In this document: positions 7,178-15,248 of the stretch, in pieces
Layout of the letters: the number at the start of each line of letters is the position of its first letter
Numbering within the stretch: position 1 is the stretch's first letter
DNA from: Bacteroidia bacterium
Lineage (GTDB): Bacteria > Bacteroidota > Bacteroidia > AKYH767-A > OLB10
NCBI GenBank assembly: GCA_025450095.1
Contig: JANWID010000006.1
Coordinates: forward strand, 1-34,489
Direction: 5' to 3'
Length of the DNA stretch: 34,489 nt
Program-made: the position numbers and the translations under genes
Notes under the pieces: generated by a model
What the model was told of the DNA's origin: nothing
Database searches by the model: none
What the model saw: the letters and a program-made list of their open reading frames with translations, nothing else

Positions 7178-7675
7178 ATGCAACGCACGCTTTCGATAAA
7201 AATTACTTTGGTCGATGATGACCCGATGATGCGCTCGATGCTGGAGGATTTCCTTAAGGAAAAATATCCCCAGTCGGAAATATCATCGTGGTCAAACGGA
7301 GAAGATGCTCTAAAAAACACTTCCGAACACCAGGATCTCATTGTCCTGGATTACATACTCGATGCTGAGAAAAAAGGCAGCATGAACGGGATAGAAATTT
7401 TTAAAAGAATCCGATCGCAATTTCCTGAAGTGCCCGTAGTATTTATTTCCGGACAAGAGGAATCGAAAGTTGCCGTGAGCGCCCTGATGCATGGCGCCCA
7501 TGATTACCTGGTGAAAAATGAAAATGTTTTTCAGCGACTCGACGAAACTTTAATAAAAATTCTTGGGAAACCCCGTACTCAATCCGACAACAACAACAAA
7601 AGCGGGGCACGTATTCTCTGGGCTATCCTGGTTGTGTTACTGGCAGCTTTTGCTCTCTGGAAATTTGTTTTGTGA
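7178..7675 (+). CDS. response-regulator receiver domain with C-terminal membrane anchor
   Basis: This 165-residue protein consists of a CheY-like receiver domain (about residues 6-130), a 15-residue polar linker and a single membrane helix at the very C-terminus (about 146-164, ILWAILVVLLAAFALWKFVL). The receiver has all key residues: D13-D15 in LVDDDP, the phosphoacceptor D58 in LIVLDYI, S91 in FISGQ and K113 in YLVKNEN. There is no DNA-binding or enzymatic output domain, so the output would be protein contact at the inner membrane, with the receiver facing the cytosol (tail-anchored topology). It follows amtB by 47 bases on the same strand. No kinase is encoded nearby; the nearest is at 26338-28386. 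Confidence 0.85.
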   Translation: MQRTLSIKITLVDDDPMMRSMLEDFLKEKYPQSEISSWSNGEDALKNTSEHQDLIVLDYILDAEKKGSMNGIEIFKRIRSQFPEVPVVFISGQEESKVAVSALMHGAHDYLVKNENVFQRLDETLIKILGKPRTQSDNNNKSGARILWAILVVLLAAFALWKFVL

Positions 7676-7709
7676 CAGACTTTTCGTAACAGGTTTTCTC
7701 TCCTTACAG

Positions 7710-8339
7710 TTATTCTTTCAGCTTTATTTCTTCGGGAAATTTAAAATCATCCTGTGTCAGTTTTTGCCTGGTTACTTCGGTAGCCACGCTGGTCCATATA
7801 TAACCGCTCTTGGGATCAGTCATGACAAACTTCAGTGACAAGGCCCCTCCTGTTGCTTTCAGGTACTTATTCCAATTCCCGAAGTTGTGACGGGAGAAAA
7901 CCCTCGGGTCGGTTTTTATAGTTGAATTGTAGTAATAGACTGTAGTTTGACTTTCTGTCTCAACCTGTATGGCCCTGCATTCGTAACCAGCTATATCCTC
8001 TTTGATGTCGAGTTTTGTTACATTAAATTTCTCGGATGTCTCTTTTGACCCATCAATTTTTTGCGCCGTTTTATCCTTACTAAAATAGTAATAGGTATTC
8101 GATTCGGCATTATAGAGCTGAATCCAATTGTTCGCTTCATCGTATGCCTTGTAATTCATCCGGTCGATATAATAATAACTTTCGCGGCCGATCAAAGGAG
8201 CTATTTTTTCAGTTATATCATTGCCCTTTAAATCGGTGAACATGTTTTTAAACACGATTTTACCGACAAAATAATCCTTATCAGATTTGAAAGCCATCAG
8301 GCAAAGGAACACGATGGATAATTTGATCAGTTTTTTCAT
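7710..8339 (-). CDS. secreted protein resembling the GLPGLI/DUF4412 families
   Basis: This 209-residue protein has an N-terminal signal sequence (MKKLIKLSIVFLCLMAFKSD). The body alternates short beta strands and contains the pattern EDIAGYECRAIQVETESQTT followed by YYY and a later SLKFVM. This IxGYxCxxI layout recalls the GLPGLI and DUF4412 families of secreted Bacteroidota proteins, which have no established biochemical role. It meets the receiver-anchor gene tail to tail with 34 bases between them and lies 38 bases downstream of the T9SS cargo gene on the same strand. The family assignment is tentative. Confidence 0.6.
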   Translation of the reverse strand: MKKLIKLSIVFLCLMAFKSDKDYFVGKIVFKNMFTDLKGNDITEKIAPLIGRESYYYIDRMNYKAYDEANNWIQLYNAESNTYYYFSKDKTAQKIDGSKETSEKFNVTKLDIKEDIAGYECRAIQVETESQTTVYYYNSTIKTDPRVFSRHNFGNWNKYLKATGGALSLKFVMTDPKSGYIWTSVATEVTRQKLTQDDFKFPEEIKLKE

Positions 8340-8377
8340 ACTCAGGTTTTGAGAATAAATATCATTTGTATTCTTTC

Positions 8378-9316
8378 TTATTCGATTAAAAGTTTCGATA
8401 CTGCCTTTATTGAATTATTGCTGGTAATCTGTAAAAAATACATGCCTGCATTCAAGGAACCTCGTTCAATAGAAATCTCCTGGTTGTCTACCAATCCTTC
8501 CTTTACCTTGTTTCCAACCAGGTCATACATTATCCACTTTCCTGAACTTATCTTACTTCCTAAATGGACTGTAACAGATGTTGTGAAAGGATTAGGCACA
8601 ACATGTATTTCTAACTGGTCATTTATGGTTTCAGTATTGGTGAAATTGTTACAAATAGAAACCGAATCCGTATACAGAACTTGCCCATTGTGAGTCATAC
8701 AATTCAGCACACCGAAATATTCAAAAGGACAAAGCGGCTCCAGGAGTCCGGAAGTACTTCCAATACCTTCTATCAGTGAATAAGGCATAAGTCCGGCAAA
8801 ATTGAATCGGTTGCGATAACTGCCACCTATAAATACGGAATCAATTGAAGTAATAACACCACAATCATTGGGGAAGATACAATTACCTCCAGCAGTATCT
8901 CCAACTACCAGGTTGAAATCGTAAAGCAAACACTCTGTGGAGTTGTTGTCGTATATGAAATACACCCGCCTTAAAGATGTATCCTGTCGAATGCCACCGG
9001 TATAGTCATTATTGAAAAAGTTCCAGTTATTTACGCCGGTTCCGAAATAGCAATGTTCATGAGCCGACCCTGATTTAAGTAACTTTTGGTAAGTCATATT
9101 ATTGATTAGAGTATCTCCTGCCAGAAAATACGACATAACGAAATCCTGCATTACTGGATTTGGAAATGGTGGTGTAGCGCAATTGTTGGCGCAACATCCC
9201 TGGGCGAAAACATTCCATACGGCATTGGAATCAGGGAATGGGTGATAGACGCTGGTTTGCGCCCAGGCAGATGAACACAAAAATATTCCCAACAAGAGGG
9301 TGTAGATGTGTTTCAT
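8378..9316 (-). CDS. secreted protein with type IX (Por) C-terminal sorting domain
   Basis: This 312-residue protein has a signal peptide (MKHIYTLLLGIFLCSSAWAQ). Its last ~80 residues form a typical T9SS type A sorting domain: EIHVVPNPFTTSVTVHLGSK, then IMYDLVGNKVKEG, and SLNAGMYFLQITSNN ending in KLLIE. Such domains direct proteins through the Por secretion machinery to the cell surface. The middle region is cysteine-containing (CCANNCATPP, CIFPNDCG, CPFEYFGVLNC), of a type common in secreted Bacteroidota proteins with no assigned enzymatic activity. Many aromatic and asparagine residues suit an extracellular beta-rich domain. The passenger's function is unknown. Confidence 0.85.
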   Translation of the reverse strand: MKHIYTLLLGIFLCSSAWAQTSVYHPFPDSNAVWNVFAQGCCANNCATPPFPNPVMQDFVMSYFLAGDTLINNMTYQKLLKSGSAHEHCYFGTGVNNWNFFNNDYTGGIRQDTSLRRVYFIYDNNSTECLLYDFNLVVGDTAGGNCIFPNDCGVITSIDSVFIGGSYRNRFNFAGLMPYSLIEGIGSTSGLLEPLCPFEYFGVLNCMTHNGQVLYTDSVSICNNFTNTETINDQLEIHVVPNPFTTSVTVHLGSKISSGKWIMYDLVGNKVKEGLVDNQEISIERGSLNAGMYFLQITSNNSIKAVSKLLIE

Positions 9317-9421
9317 TTCTATTTGGATTTGATGATAGAGAACGAATTTACCGTTCGTCGAAACGCCGATGTGCTAAGTTAAGGAATTCTAGTCACTTTT
9401 TTTGACCCTGGTTTTTCAAGT

Positions 9422-10069
9422 TTACCGGGTCAACTCAGCTTTAAGAATTTGGGAAATCTCGTTGGCTTTATCCAGGATCATCAGGTGAGTTCCATCTCTG
9501 ATTTTAATGTTACAATCGACGAATTTAAAAGGCAATATTCTGTCGGCTGCACCATGGATGTGTACCGTATTCTTTATCCGATCTATGTTCGACCAGTTCA
9601 TTATTTTATCGAGAGCCCATCGCAGGAAAAAAGGGTCAGTGTCGAGCAGAATTTGTTTCAATAATTGCCGATCGGGTTCCGATGTCGCGCCGAACAGCCA
9701 TTCTAAAAAGAAATTGGAGCGTGTTAAAAGGTATGTAGGCATCACCCGGTGAATTCGCAATTTGCCTGCTGCCCGGAAATACCAGGGAATTTCTGTCCTG
9801 GTTTTGACTGAAGCTATCAGGATGACTTTTTTTGTTTCAATCTGCTTGGCCACCTCCAGTGCCATGATGCCTCCAAACGAAAACCCGATCAAAATAGGTT
9901 GTTGGGTTTTTATTTGCGCACGGATCCTGGCAGCATACTCCTGGATGGGTTCCCGATCGAAAGGTGGAATCCATTTAATATGAGTTACAGCAAATCCGTT
10001 TAAATCCAGCCGGTGAAAAACGCGTTCATCCACACCTAGGCCACTGAAGATGTAAATTTCCTGAGTCAA
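9422..10069 (-). CDS. alpha/beta hydrolase
   Basis: This 215-residue cytoplasmic protein has a compact alpha/beta hydrolase fold. The catalytic serine is S64 in the nucleophile elbow IGFSFGGIMA; the aspartate is probably in HGAADRILPF and the histidine in RDGTHLMILD, in the expected order. The N-terminus, EIYIFSGLGVDERVF, supplies the oxyanion-loop region. It is shorter than most hydrolases of the fold (250-300 residues) because the cap is reduced. The substrate cannot be told from the sequence. There is a gap of about 90 bases before the next minus-strand gene. Confidence 0.8.
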   Translation of the reverse strand: MTQEIYIFSGLGVDERVFHRLDLNGFAVTHIKWIPPFDREPIQEYAARIRAQIKTQQPILIGFSFGGIMALEVAKQIETKKVILIASVKTRTEIPWYFRAAGKLRIHRVMPTYLLTRSNFFLEWLFGATSEPDRQLLKQILLDTDPFFLRWALDKIMNWSNIDRIKNTVHIHGAADRILPFKFVDCNIKIRDGTHLMILDKANEISQILKAELTR

Positions 10070-10159
10070 TTGGTTTAGTTTTCGTGTTGAGCTAAAAATA
10101 AATAAAAAGCCAAGTACTACAAAAATCAGTTAGTGATGAAAGAATATGTGAAAGAATAT

Positions 10160-10777
10160 TTACCCTCGTTGGTCCTGGTCAATAAGCTCCAGGCGTTTTA
10201 CAACTACTCCAGGCATCAATATGGTGCCCGGCGACAATACTGCATTAGCTCCAATTTTACAGTTATCTCCTACAAGAGAGCCGAATTTTATGACATTCGT
10301 TTTAATTCGTTCGCCTGCATGCAAAACGTATAAGGTTTTGTCAGGTCGTTCGTTGAAATAGTTGGCAGTTATTGATCCTGCTTCAAAATTCACATGGCTG
10401 CCGATGATGCTGTCGCCAATAAAATTCAGATGGGCTATCTCTGTATCATTAAAAATGAGTGTGGTTTTCACCTCGCATCCGGGACCAACCGAACTTCGCT
10501 TTCCAAGGTATACTCCATTTCTCAGGTAGGCATTAGATCCTATAAAGCAGCCCTCGTCGATTATGCAAGGCGCTTTCAGTATGGCCCGTTCTTCGATTCG
10601 CGCGGACTTGTGAATTGCAATTCCATTGCTGATAACAAAATCATTTCCCAGGCGCTCAATCTGGCTGCTGATGATTTGCGACAGGTTACCGGTAATTTCC
10701 CATGGTTGCAGGTTGAAACTACCGGGAAAGACCGATGAAAAAGCACTGATGAACTTGCTTAAATCAATCATACTCAA
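10160..10777 (-). CDS. left-handed beta-helix acyl/nucleotidyl transferase-like protein
   Basis: This 205-residue protein has an N-terminal helical segment (1-50) and then a run of hexapeptide repeats forming a left-handed parallel beta-helix (about 52-190): IAIHKSARIEERAILKAPCI, CFIGSNAYLRNGVYLGKRSS and a later CKIGANAVLSPGTILMPGVV. The insert HLNFIGDSIIGSHVNFEAGS, followed by ITANYF, resembles the GlmU C-terminal acetyltransferase region where acetyl-CoA and glucosamine-phosphate bind. There is no nucleotidyltransferase domain, so it is not a full GlmU. It is the second gene of a two-gene unit, starting only 9 bases after the DUF4349 gene. A sugar-nucleotide acyl transfer role is plausible but unproven. 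Confidence 0.8.
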   Translation of the reverse strand: MSMIDLSKFISAFSSVFPGSFNLQPWEITGNLSQIISSQIERLGNDFVISNGIAIHKSARIEERAILKAPCIIDEGCFIGSNAYLRNGVYLGKRSSVGPGCEVKTTLIFNDTEIAHLNFIGDSIIGSHVNFEAGSITANYFNERPDKTLYVLHAGERIKTNVIKFGSLVGDNCKIGANAVLSPGTILMPGVVVKRLELIDQDQRG

Positions 10778-10786
10778 AACTGAATG

Positions 10787-11680
10787 CTACTGTTTGTTTT
10801 TGCGATTTCTGCCTGCTCGTTTCAGAATATAGACAATCACGACTGCCATAATTAGTATCGGCCAGATGCTGACAATCCAAACTATCAGATTAACAAAAAC
10901 CATCCAGCCAAGCCCGATTGAATTTTTAATTCGTTCTAAAAAACTATCCTGCGGTTTTGGTTTATAAACGAATTCTTTTTCCTGGTACAGGTTAATCTTT
11001 AAGATGCTGAATGCAACCCGATCGTTTAAAAACTTGAGCCTCCCCTCCTTGCTTTCAATTTCCTCCTGCAGCGATCGTATAGTTTCTTCGATTGCCAGAA
11101 TGTCCTTTACCGTTGCGGCTCTTGATAACAACTCTTTATATCGCTTCAGGTATTCTTTTTTATTTGCCAGGCGCGATTCAATATCCACGAATTCTTCCGT
11201 CACATCACGCGCTTCAATATTTTTATTCTGAATTTCGTCTTTCCCATTTTCAATTGCGGAAATCAGTTTTTCGAAATTACCAGCCGGAATTCTGATTATA
11301 AGATCGTATGAAACGGATTGATCATAATTTTTCAGTTCTTCATTTTCATAATAGGAATCATATTGCCTGATGAGACCATCAAAGAACTTTTTACTTGCAT
11401 TGATGTCGCTTGACCGGATCGACATGGTGCCATCCTTAATAATTTTTTTCTGTGCCGGCACTATAGTTGAATTCTGTGTTCCTGAAGTTGCCGGACTCGC
11501 ATTGTCGGTGGGTGGAATAGGTTCAAGAACTTCCTGATGAACAGGGGGCATTTCTTCCACCATGCTTTCGGCAGCTTCACCTTTGTCCATCCTGGCGAGG
11601 TTATCGGTTTCCCGGTTTTTATTGCAGGCCCAAAGGGTAATCAGTGTTGCCAGGAATAAAATAGTTGATTTGGTTTCCAT
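10787..11680 (-). CDS. DUF4349 lipoprotein
   Basis: This 297-residue protein starts with a lipoprotein signal peptide whose lipobox is TLWAC (Cys19). A low-complexity proline/glutamate linker follows. The DUF4349 domain begins near residue 80: KIIKDGTMSIRSSDINASKK, YDLIIRIPAGNFEKLISAIE, then a long coiled coil rich in glutamate and lysine (DVTEEFVDIESRLANKKEYL through RLKFLNDRVAFSILKINLYQ). A membrane helix covers about 258-288, followed by a basic tail. The family is widespread and of unknown function; the domain would be periplasmic with the C-terminus in the cytosol. It probably shares a transcript with the beta-helix transferase gene 9 bases downstream. Confidence 0.85.
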   Translation of the reverse strand: METKSTILFLATLITLWACNKNRETDNLARMDKGEAAESMVEEMPPVHQEVLEPIPPTDNASPATSGTQNSTIVPAQKKIIKDGTMSIRSSDINASKKFFDGLIRQYDSYYENEELKNYDQSVSYDLIIRIPAGNFEKLISAIENGKDEIQNKNIEARDVTEEFVDIESRLANKKEYLKRYKELLSRAATVKDILAIEETIRSLQEEIESKEGRLKFLNDRVAFSILKINLYQEKEFVYKPKPQDSFLERIKNSIGLGWMVFVNLIVWIVSIWPILIMAVVIVYILKRAGRNRKNKQ

Positions 11681-11762
11681 AGATCAGGTGTTCTGGAAGA
11701 CTGGGTTAAAGTATTATGAAAGATTCGAAAAGCAAATTGTTCCATAAAGAACATCCATTTTT

Positions 11763-12182
11763 CTATTTCAGGCGTTCTAATACACCCCTTCTTTTAACTA
11801 AATTCTTATAATCCCATTGAATTGTTTTCGCTTTCTTAAGCCACCGACTTAATAGTTTTATGTTAACCTGGTCTGGCGCTGTATAACGGGCTTCGGCAGC
11901 TTTAAAGCTACCTTCAGGTTGTAAACCAGTCTCGTCGAACGATTGACCGCTCCAAAATAATAACCGGATGCAGTCCTTAAGTTTATGGTATCCAACTATG
12001 GGGTTTCCGTCCAGGAACCAGACCGGGTGCCGGTGCCAGATTTTATTTTCAGCTCCTGGTAGATTGTTGCTTATTTCCCGGGAAAGAATTGCACAGATAG
12101 CCTGATCATTTTCTGATTGCGCCTCATTGTAAGCCTGGATTTCCTGGTTAATAGTTGCGCTTTTAACTTTTACTTTATCCAT
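11763..12182 (-). CDS. DUF1801-family small cytoplasmic protein
   Basis: This 139-residue soluble protein contains LSREISNNLPGAENKIWHRH, then PVWFLDGNPIVGYHKLKDCI and RLLFWSGQSFDETG. This run resembles the YdhG/YjbR-like DUF1801 fold. Members have no established reaction; some occur near stress or metal genes. There is no signal peptide or membrane segment. The start ATG at 12182 lies just before an A/T-rich upstream region, and the decamer array begins about 120 bases further upstream. The family call rests on the LPGAxxKIWHxxPxWxxxGNPIVGY pattern. Confidence 0.65.
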   Translation of the reverse strand: MDKVKVKSATINQEIQAYNEAQSENDQAICAILSREISNNLPGAENKIWHRHPVWFLDGNPIVGYHKLKDCIRLLFWSGQSFDETGLQPEGSFKAAEARYTAPDQVNIKLLSRWLKKAKTIQWDYKNLVKRRGVLERLK

Positions 12183-12300
12183 AACTTAATTAAGAAATTT
12201 CACTTGATGATTAAAAACGTATATCCTTAACTTTTATAATTCAATCGGAAAGGTATAATTTAAGGACTAATGTACTCAAAAAAATTGTCCGGGAAAAAAA

Positions 12301-12400
12301 ATGGTCAGGGGGAGTCAGTGATGGTCAGGGGTGGTCAGAAAAAATCAGAGATGGTCAGAAATGGTCAGGGGTAGTCAGAAAAAGTCAGGGATGGTCAGGG
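12301..12400. repeat. ten-unit, 10-bp period tandem array (consensus RTGGTCAGGG)
   Basis: Ten successive 10-base blocks fill 12301-12400 in exact register. Units include ATGGTCAGGG (four times), GTGGTCAGAA, GTAGTCAGAA, AAAGTCAGGG and AAAATCAGAG. TCAG at positions 5-8 is invariant in all ten. On the minus strand the unit reads CCCTGACCAT. The last two units overlap the end of the GNAT gene and supply its stop codon. Confidence 0.85.
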
Positions 12401-12840
12401 GTTTTAGTGGTCCAGGATTTATAAGTCATTTCAAACTTAATTTCTCCTTTGCCATGAGTTCCGATTTCCTCCCATCCCGCTTGACGGTAAAAAGTTTCAG
12501 CTCGGGTATTGGGCGCTGTTCCAAGCCAGGCATTTTCTTTAGTCTGCGAGAAATACCAGTCCATCATAGTATCGTGAAGTTTTCTTCCGATTCCCTGTTT
12601 TTCACATTCTGGGTGCACAAACAGCGCCCATATGTTCTTATCCCTGAGGTCAACAATAGAAAAACCTACAATGCGATTATTCAGTTCACATATCCACCCT
12701 TTTCCCCGCACGGTTATGAATTCATGGTTGTCCTGATCTGTTATCACGCCAGGGTCGGAAAGCATATTTTCTTTTACCGAATTTCTGACCAGCTGAATTT
12801 GTTGAATATCGGCTGGTACGGCTTCCCTTATTTTGATCAT
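12385..12840 (-). CDS. GNAT-family N-acetyltransferase
   Basis: This 151-residue single-domain protein transfers an acetyl group from acetyl-CoA to an unknown amine. Motifs run in the usual order: IKIREAVPADIQQIQLVRNS at the start, IWALFVHPECEKQGIGRKLH (motif A, pyrophosphate-binding loop QGIGRK near residues 81-86) and AETFYRQAGWEEIG (motif B). The final residues, KSWTTKTPDHP, do not look like part of the fold. PDHP and the stop are encoded by the decamer array, so the natural C-terminus has probably been replaced or extended by repeat sequence. The domain itself is complete. Confidence 0.88.
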   Translation of the reverse strand: MIKIREAVPADIQQIQLVRNSVKENMLSDPGVITDQDNHEFITVRGKGWICELNNRIVGFSIVDLRDKNIWALFVHPECEKQGIGRKLHDTMMDWYFSQTKENAWLGTAPNTRAETFYRQAGWEEIGTHGKGEIKFEMTYKSWTTKTPDHP

Positions 12841-12852
12841 GGATGGTTTATA

Positions 12853-13386
12853 TCAACCCTGTGCCCTGGACCAACTTTTCAGCAACGTCCATATCCATCC
12901 GCCTATCGTGGCAGCGTAAAAAGGATAAGCAAAGAATGGTAGTGGCTTTGCTAACGGATTTAAAGGAATGCCAGTTAGAATCTGAACAGCAACAATTGCG
13001 AATAAACCTGCCGTAACAATCCCAGTAAAACGTACAAATAAAGGAAAGATATTTTGTGAACTGATTAATACAAGCGAAACAGCCCACATGAATGATCCTG
13101 CTCCGAATGAAGAAATGTTGTTGAACAGATTTGTTGCGCAGCTGGAAAAGACCATGCTTTGTGCTATGGCAAATACCAGGAATCCGGCGGCAAGCATGTC
13201 GTTTCCTTTTCTGAAATAGTACAGTGTCAGCAATGCTGCTGCAACAATAAGCCCTGCACTATCTACCGCCCAGGCCAGGTTGCGAAATACATCATCAGGG
13301 ACCATGCTGCCCGCGATACCAAATATAAATCCTAGTGCCAGTCCTGTTACTGCGGTATAAATAATCCCGCGCTCGTTCATATTCAT
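12853..13386 (-). CDS. integral membrane protein of unknown function
   Basis: This 177-residue protein has about six membrane helices (approximately 8-28, 38-58, 65-85, 92-110, 117-137 and 146-166). The helices are glycine- and alanine-rich. A CATNLFNNISSFGAGSF segment lies between helices 3 and 4. I recognise no family signature and no catalytic motif. It starts with MNMNERG; the second methionine at residue 3 is equally possible. It lies 12 bases upstream of the GNAT gene on the same strand and may be co-transcribed with it. Confidence 0.7.
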   Translation of the reverse strand: MNMNERGIIYTAVTGLALGFIFGIAGSMVPDDVFRNLAWAVDSAGLIVAAALLTLYYFRKGNDMLAAGFLVFAIAQSMVFSSCATNLFNNISSFGAGSFMWAVSLVLISSQNIFPLFVRFTGIVTAGLFAIVAVQILTGIPLNPLAKPLPFFAYPFYAATIGGWIWTLLKSWSRAQG

Positions 13387-13486
13387 CAGTTTTAAGAATT
13401 GTGTTGATGATAAATTAGAATCAGCTGAAGATTAACCTTCGTACGACTAAAATAAATAATATTTTTGACTCATACTTTTGACTGAG

Positions 13487-14635
13487 TCAGATAGGTCTTG
13501 AAACTATGATCTCGTACTTTTTCTTCAATTTCAAAAATGGAGTTTCTACCACCTTGTACGATATCACTGCAATGGTAATCGTTACCGTCAATGAGTACAT
13601 AAAAGCGGCCAATGCATTTGAAGGAAGCATTGGGTAATGGATTATCAGGTACGTTGCGACCGAATTTCCAAACAGGTAGTATACATAGAGACCATATGAT
13701 CTCTTACCCAGGAAAACAAATAGTTTCTGAGTAAAAAACCGTTTTAAAAATTCACTGCTGGATACTGAAAACAATACCAGGGCGGTGGATAACCCAACAC
13801 ATGAATAAGTACCAATAAGCCAAAAAGAAATATTATCGATTTTGGGTAATAAACAGGCTATTGTAAAAAGCATTGCACCGGCCAGGCCCAGGATTAACGG
13901 ATTAAACTTTTTCAATAAAAAATCGAATCCTCCAAAACCTATGACTATTCCCAAAATAATAGATTCAAAATGGGTGACAGGCAGCACGTAGATTGCAGGA
14001 TGTGGTATTTGCTTTACAATCATCACAGCTCTTATCACATTGAATATAATTAATATGGTAAGCGCAAATGCGATCTTCATTTTTCGTGAAGCACGAACAA
14101 GAAAGTAAATGATGCCCGGAATAAACAGGTAGAACTGCTCTTCATATGAAATTGTCCACAAATGCGAAATAAACGGTAGCGTTTTATGCCTGTATAGTGC
14201 AGCCATAATATTATCGGTAAAAGTGAACAGGCCGATTATCCGGGTTTCAACAAAATCTGTAACGATACCGTTTTTAAACAGGAAAAAAGCTATAGAAAAA
14301 CCAACAAACAAAAAGTAAATAGGAAAAATCCGGAATACCCTTCGTAAGTAGAATCTTTTAAAATTAATGACTTTGGTTTTGAGATGCTCGGCGATCAGGA
14401 GTTTTGTAAATAAAAAAGCGGACAATGTAAAGAACAAGTCCACTCCCATCCAACCATTGTCTCGAATCGTTGATAAGACGGGTATTTCAGAGAACAATTC
14501 CTGGTGGTGAATAAACACCAGGAAAAACGCGAAAAACCTCAACCCATCCAGTTCGGGAAAATATATCCGATTTGCATTGGGTTCCTTTGGGTTGTCTAAG
14601 ACATCATTCATACCTGTTCCGACGATTGAGTCCAA
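13487..14635 (-). CDS. membrane acyltransferase, acyltransferase-3 (OafA/YrhL-like) family
   Basis: This 382-residue inner-membrane enzyme probably O-acylates a sugar or polysaccharide. Features of the family are present: IYFPELDGLRFFAFFLVFIH at the N-terminus with the expected histidine pair FIHHQE (about residue 42), GWMGVDLFFTLSAFLFTKLL, the basic RFYLRRVFRIFPIYFLF, SHLWTISYEEQFYLFIPG and about ten membrane helices. The C-terminal helix runs into FLKLKKKYEIIVS. The start could be M1 (14635) or M9 (14611), and both fit. The substrate is not determined, and there are no glycosyltransferase genes next to it. Confidence 0.9.
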   Translation of the reverse strand: MDSIVGTGMNDVLDNPKEPNANRIYFPELDGLRFFAFFLVFIHHQELFSEIPVLSTIRDNGWMGVDLFFTLSAFLFTKLLIAEHLKTKVINFKRFYLRRVFRIFPIYFLFVGFSIAFFLFKNGIVTDFVETRIIGLFTFTDNIMAALYRHKTLPFISHLWTISYEEQFYLFIPGIIYFLVRASRKMKIAFALTILIIFNVIRAVMIVKQIPHPAIYVLPVTHFESIILGIVIGFGGFDFLLKKFNPLILGLAGAMLFTIACLLPKIDNISFWLIGTYSCVGLSTALVLFSVSSSEFLKRFFTQKLFVFLGKRSYGLYVYYLFGNSVATYLIIHYPMLPSNALAAFMYSLTVTITIAVISYKVVETPFLKLKKKYEIIVSRPI

Positions 14636-14671
14636 AAGATATCCTTCATATCCTGCAGTACAATCCGCGTT

Positions 14672-15121
14672 TTATACTCCGAATTGCCTGAGATGGTGAT
14701 CGAGATGTTTCCATTGGAAGAGGGCCCATTCATCGGGTGTAAATTTTCCAAAAAACGGGTGAGGATACGTGGTGCATTGTGCAGGTCCTCCCTCATAAAA
14801 TTTCCTGATCGAATTGATTGTCTTTACTTTTTCCTCTTCAAAAATAAGATTGTCCGGAAAGATATAACTTTTATCGGTTGGAGAATTTTTGCCGAATGGT
14901 TTTTCGCTCAAAACTCCTGGCCTTAACATGGGTCCCAGGATTCTGCCAATAAACACACGCTTGATAATTTTCGCACCCATTGCCGTTTCCATAGATATGT
15001 TGCAATGCGCCATCATCTGGGCTACGTTCATTTTTCCCCATTGTGGACTGGTGCCAGGAGTGAGTTTTTCGATTCGCGTCACTATTTCGGAGACCCCTGA
15101 TTGATCAAATAAGTTGTTCAT
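14672..15121 (-). CDS. DUF1569 (DinB-like four-helix) protein
   Basis: This 149-residue soluble protein carries histidines at positions typical of the DinB/YfiT-like metal-binding fold: H39 in MAQMMAHC-type context (VAQMMAHCNISMETAMGAK) and a C-terminal cluster H139, H142 and H143 in HLDHHLRQFGV. It matches the DUF1569 pattern of a helix bundle with a conserved HxxHHxxQFG end. The family has no confirmed reaction; related proteins are thiol-dependent transferases. It lies 36 bases upstream of the acyltransferase gene on the same strand. Confidence 0.75.
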   Translation of the reverse strand: MNNLFDQSGVSEIVTRIEKLTPGTSPQWGKMNVAQMMAHCNISMETAMGAKIIKRVFIGRILGPMLRPGVLSEKPFGKNSPTDKSYIFPDNLIFEEEKVKTINSIRKFYEGGPAQCTTYPHPFFGKFTPDEWALFQWKHLDHHLRQFGV

Positions 15122-15248
15122 ATTTTATCAGTGCTAATTTTCTTTTTCCTTATTGGCTGATGCCCTCATTTCCAGGCTTACGCTGTGAAGGCAGCTAAAA
15201 TACAAAAAGCAGGTAAATTCAGTACAACCCGTCTCTTGAATTCCTGTC

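Noticed and set aside
12301..12400. Possible CRISPR array
   Set aside because: Units are 10 bases, contiguous and without spacers; no cas genes are present.
12331..12942. A 203-codon plus-strand open frame
   Set aside because: It starts in the decamer array and is antisense to the clear GNAT gene.
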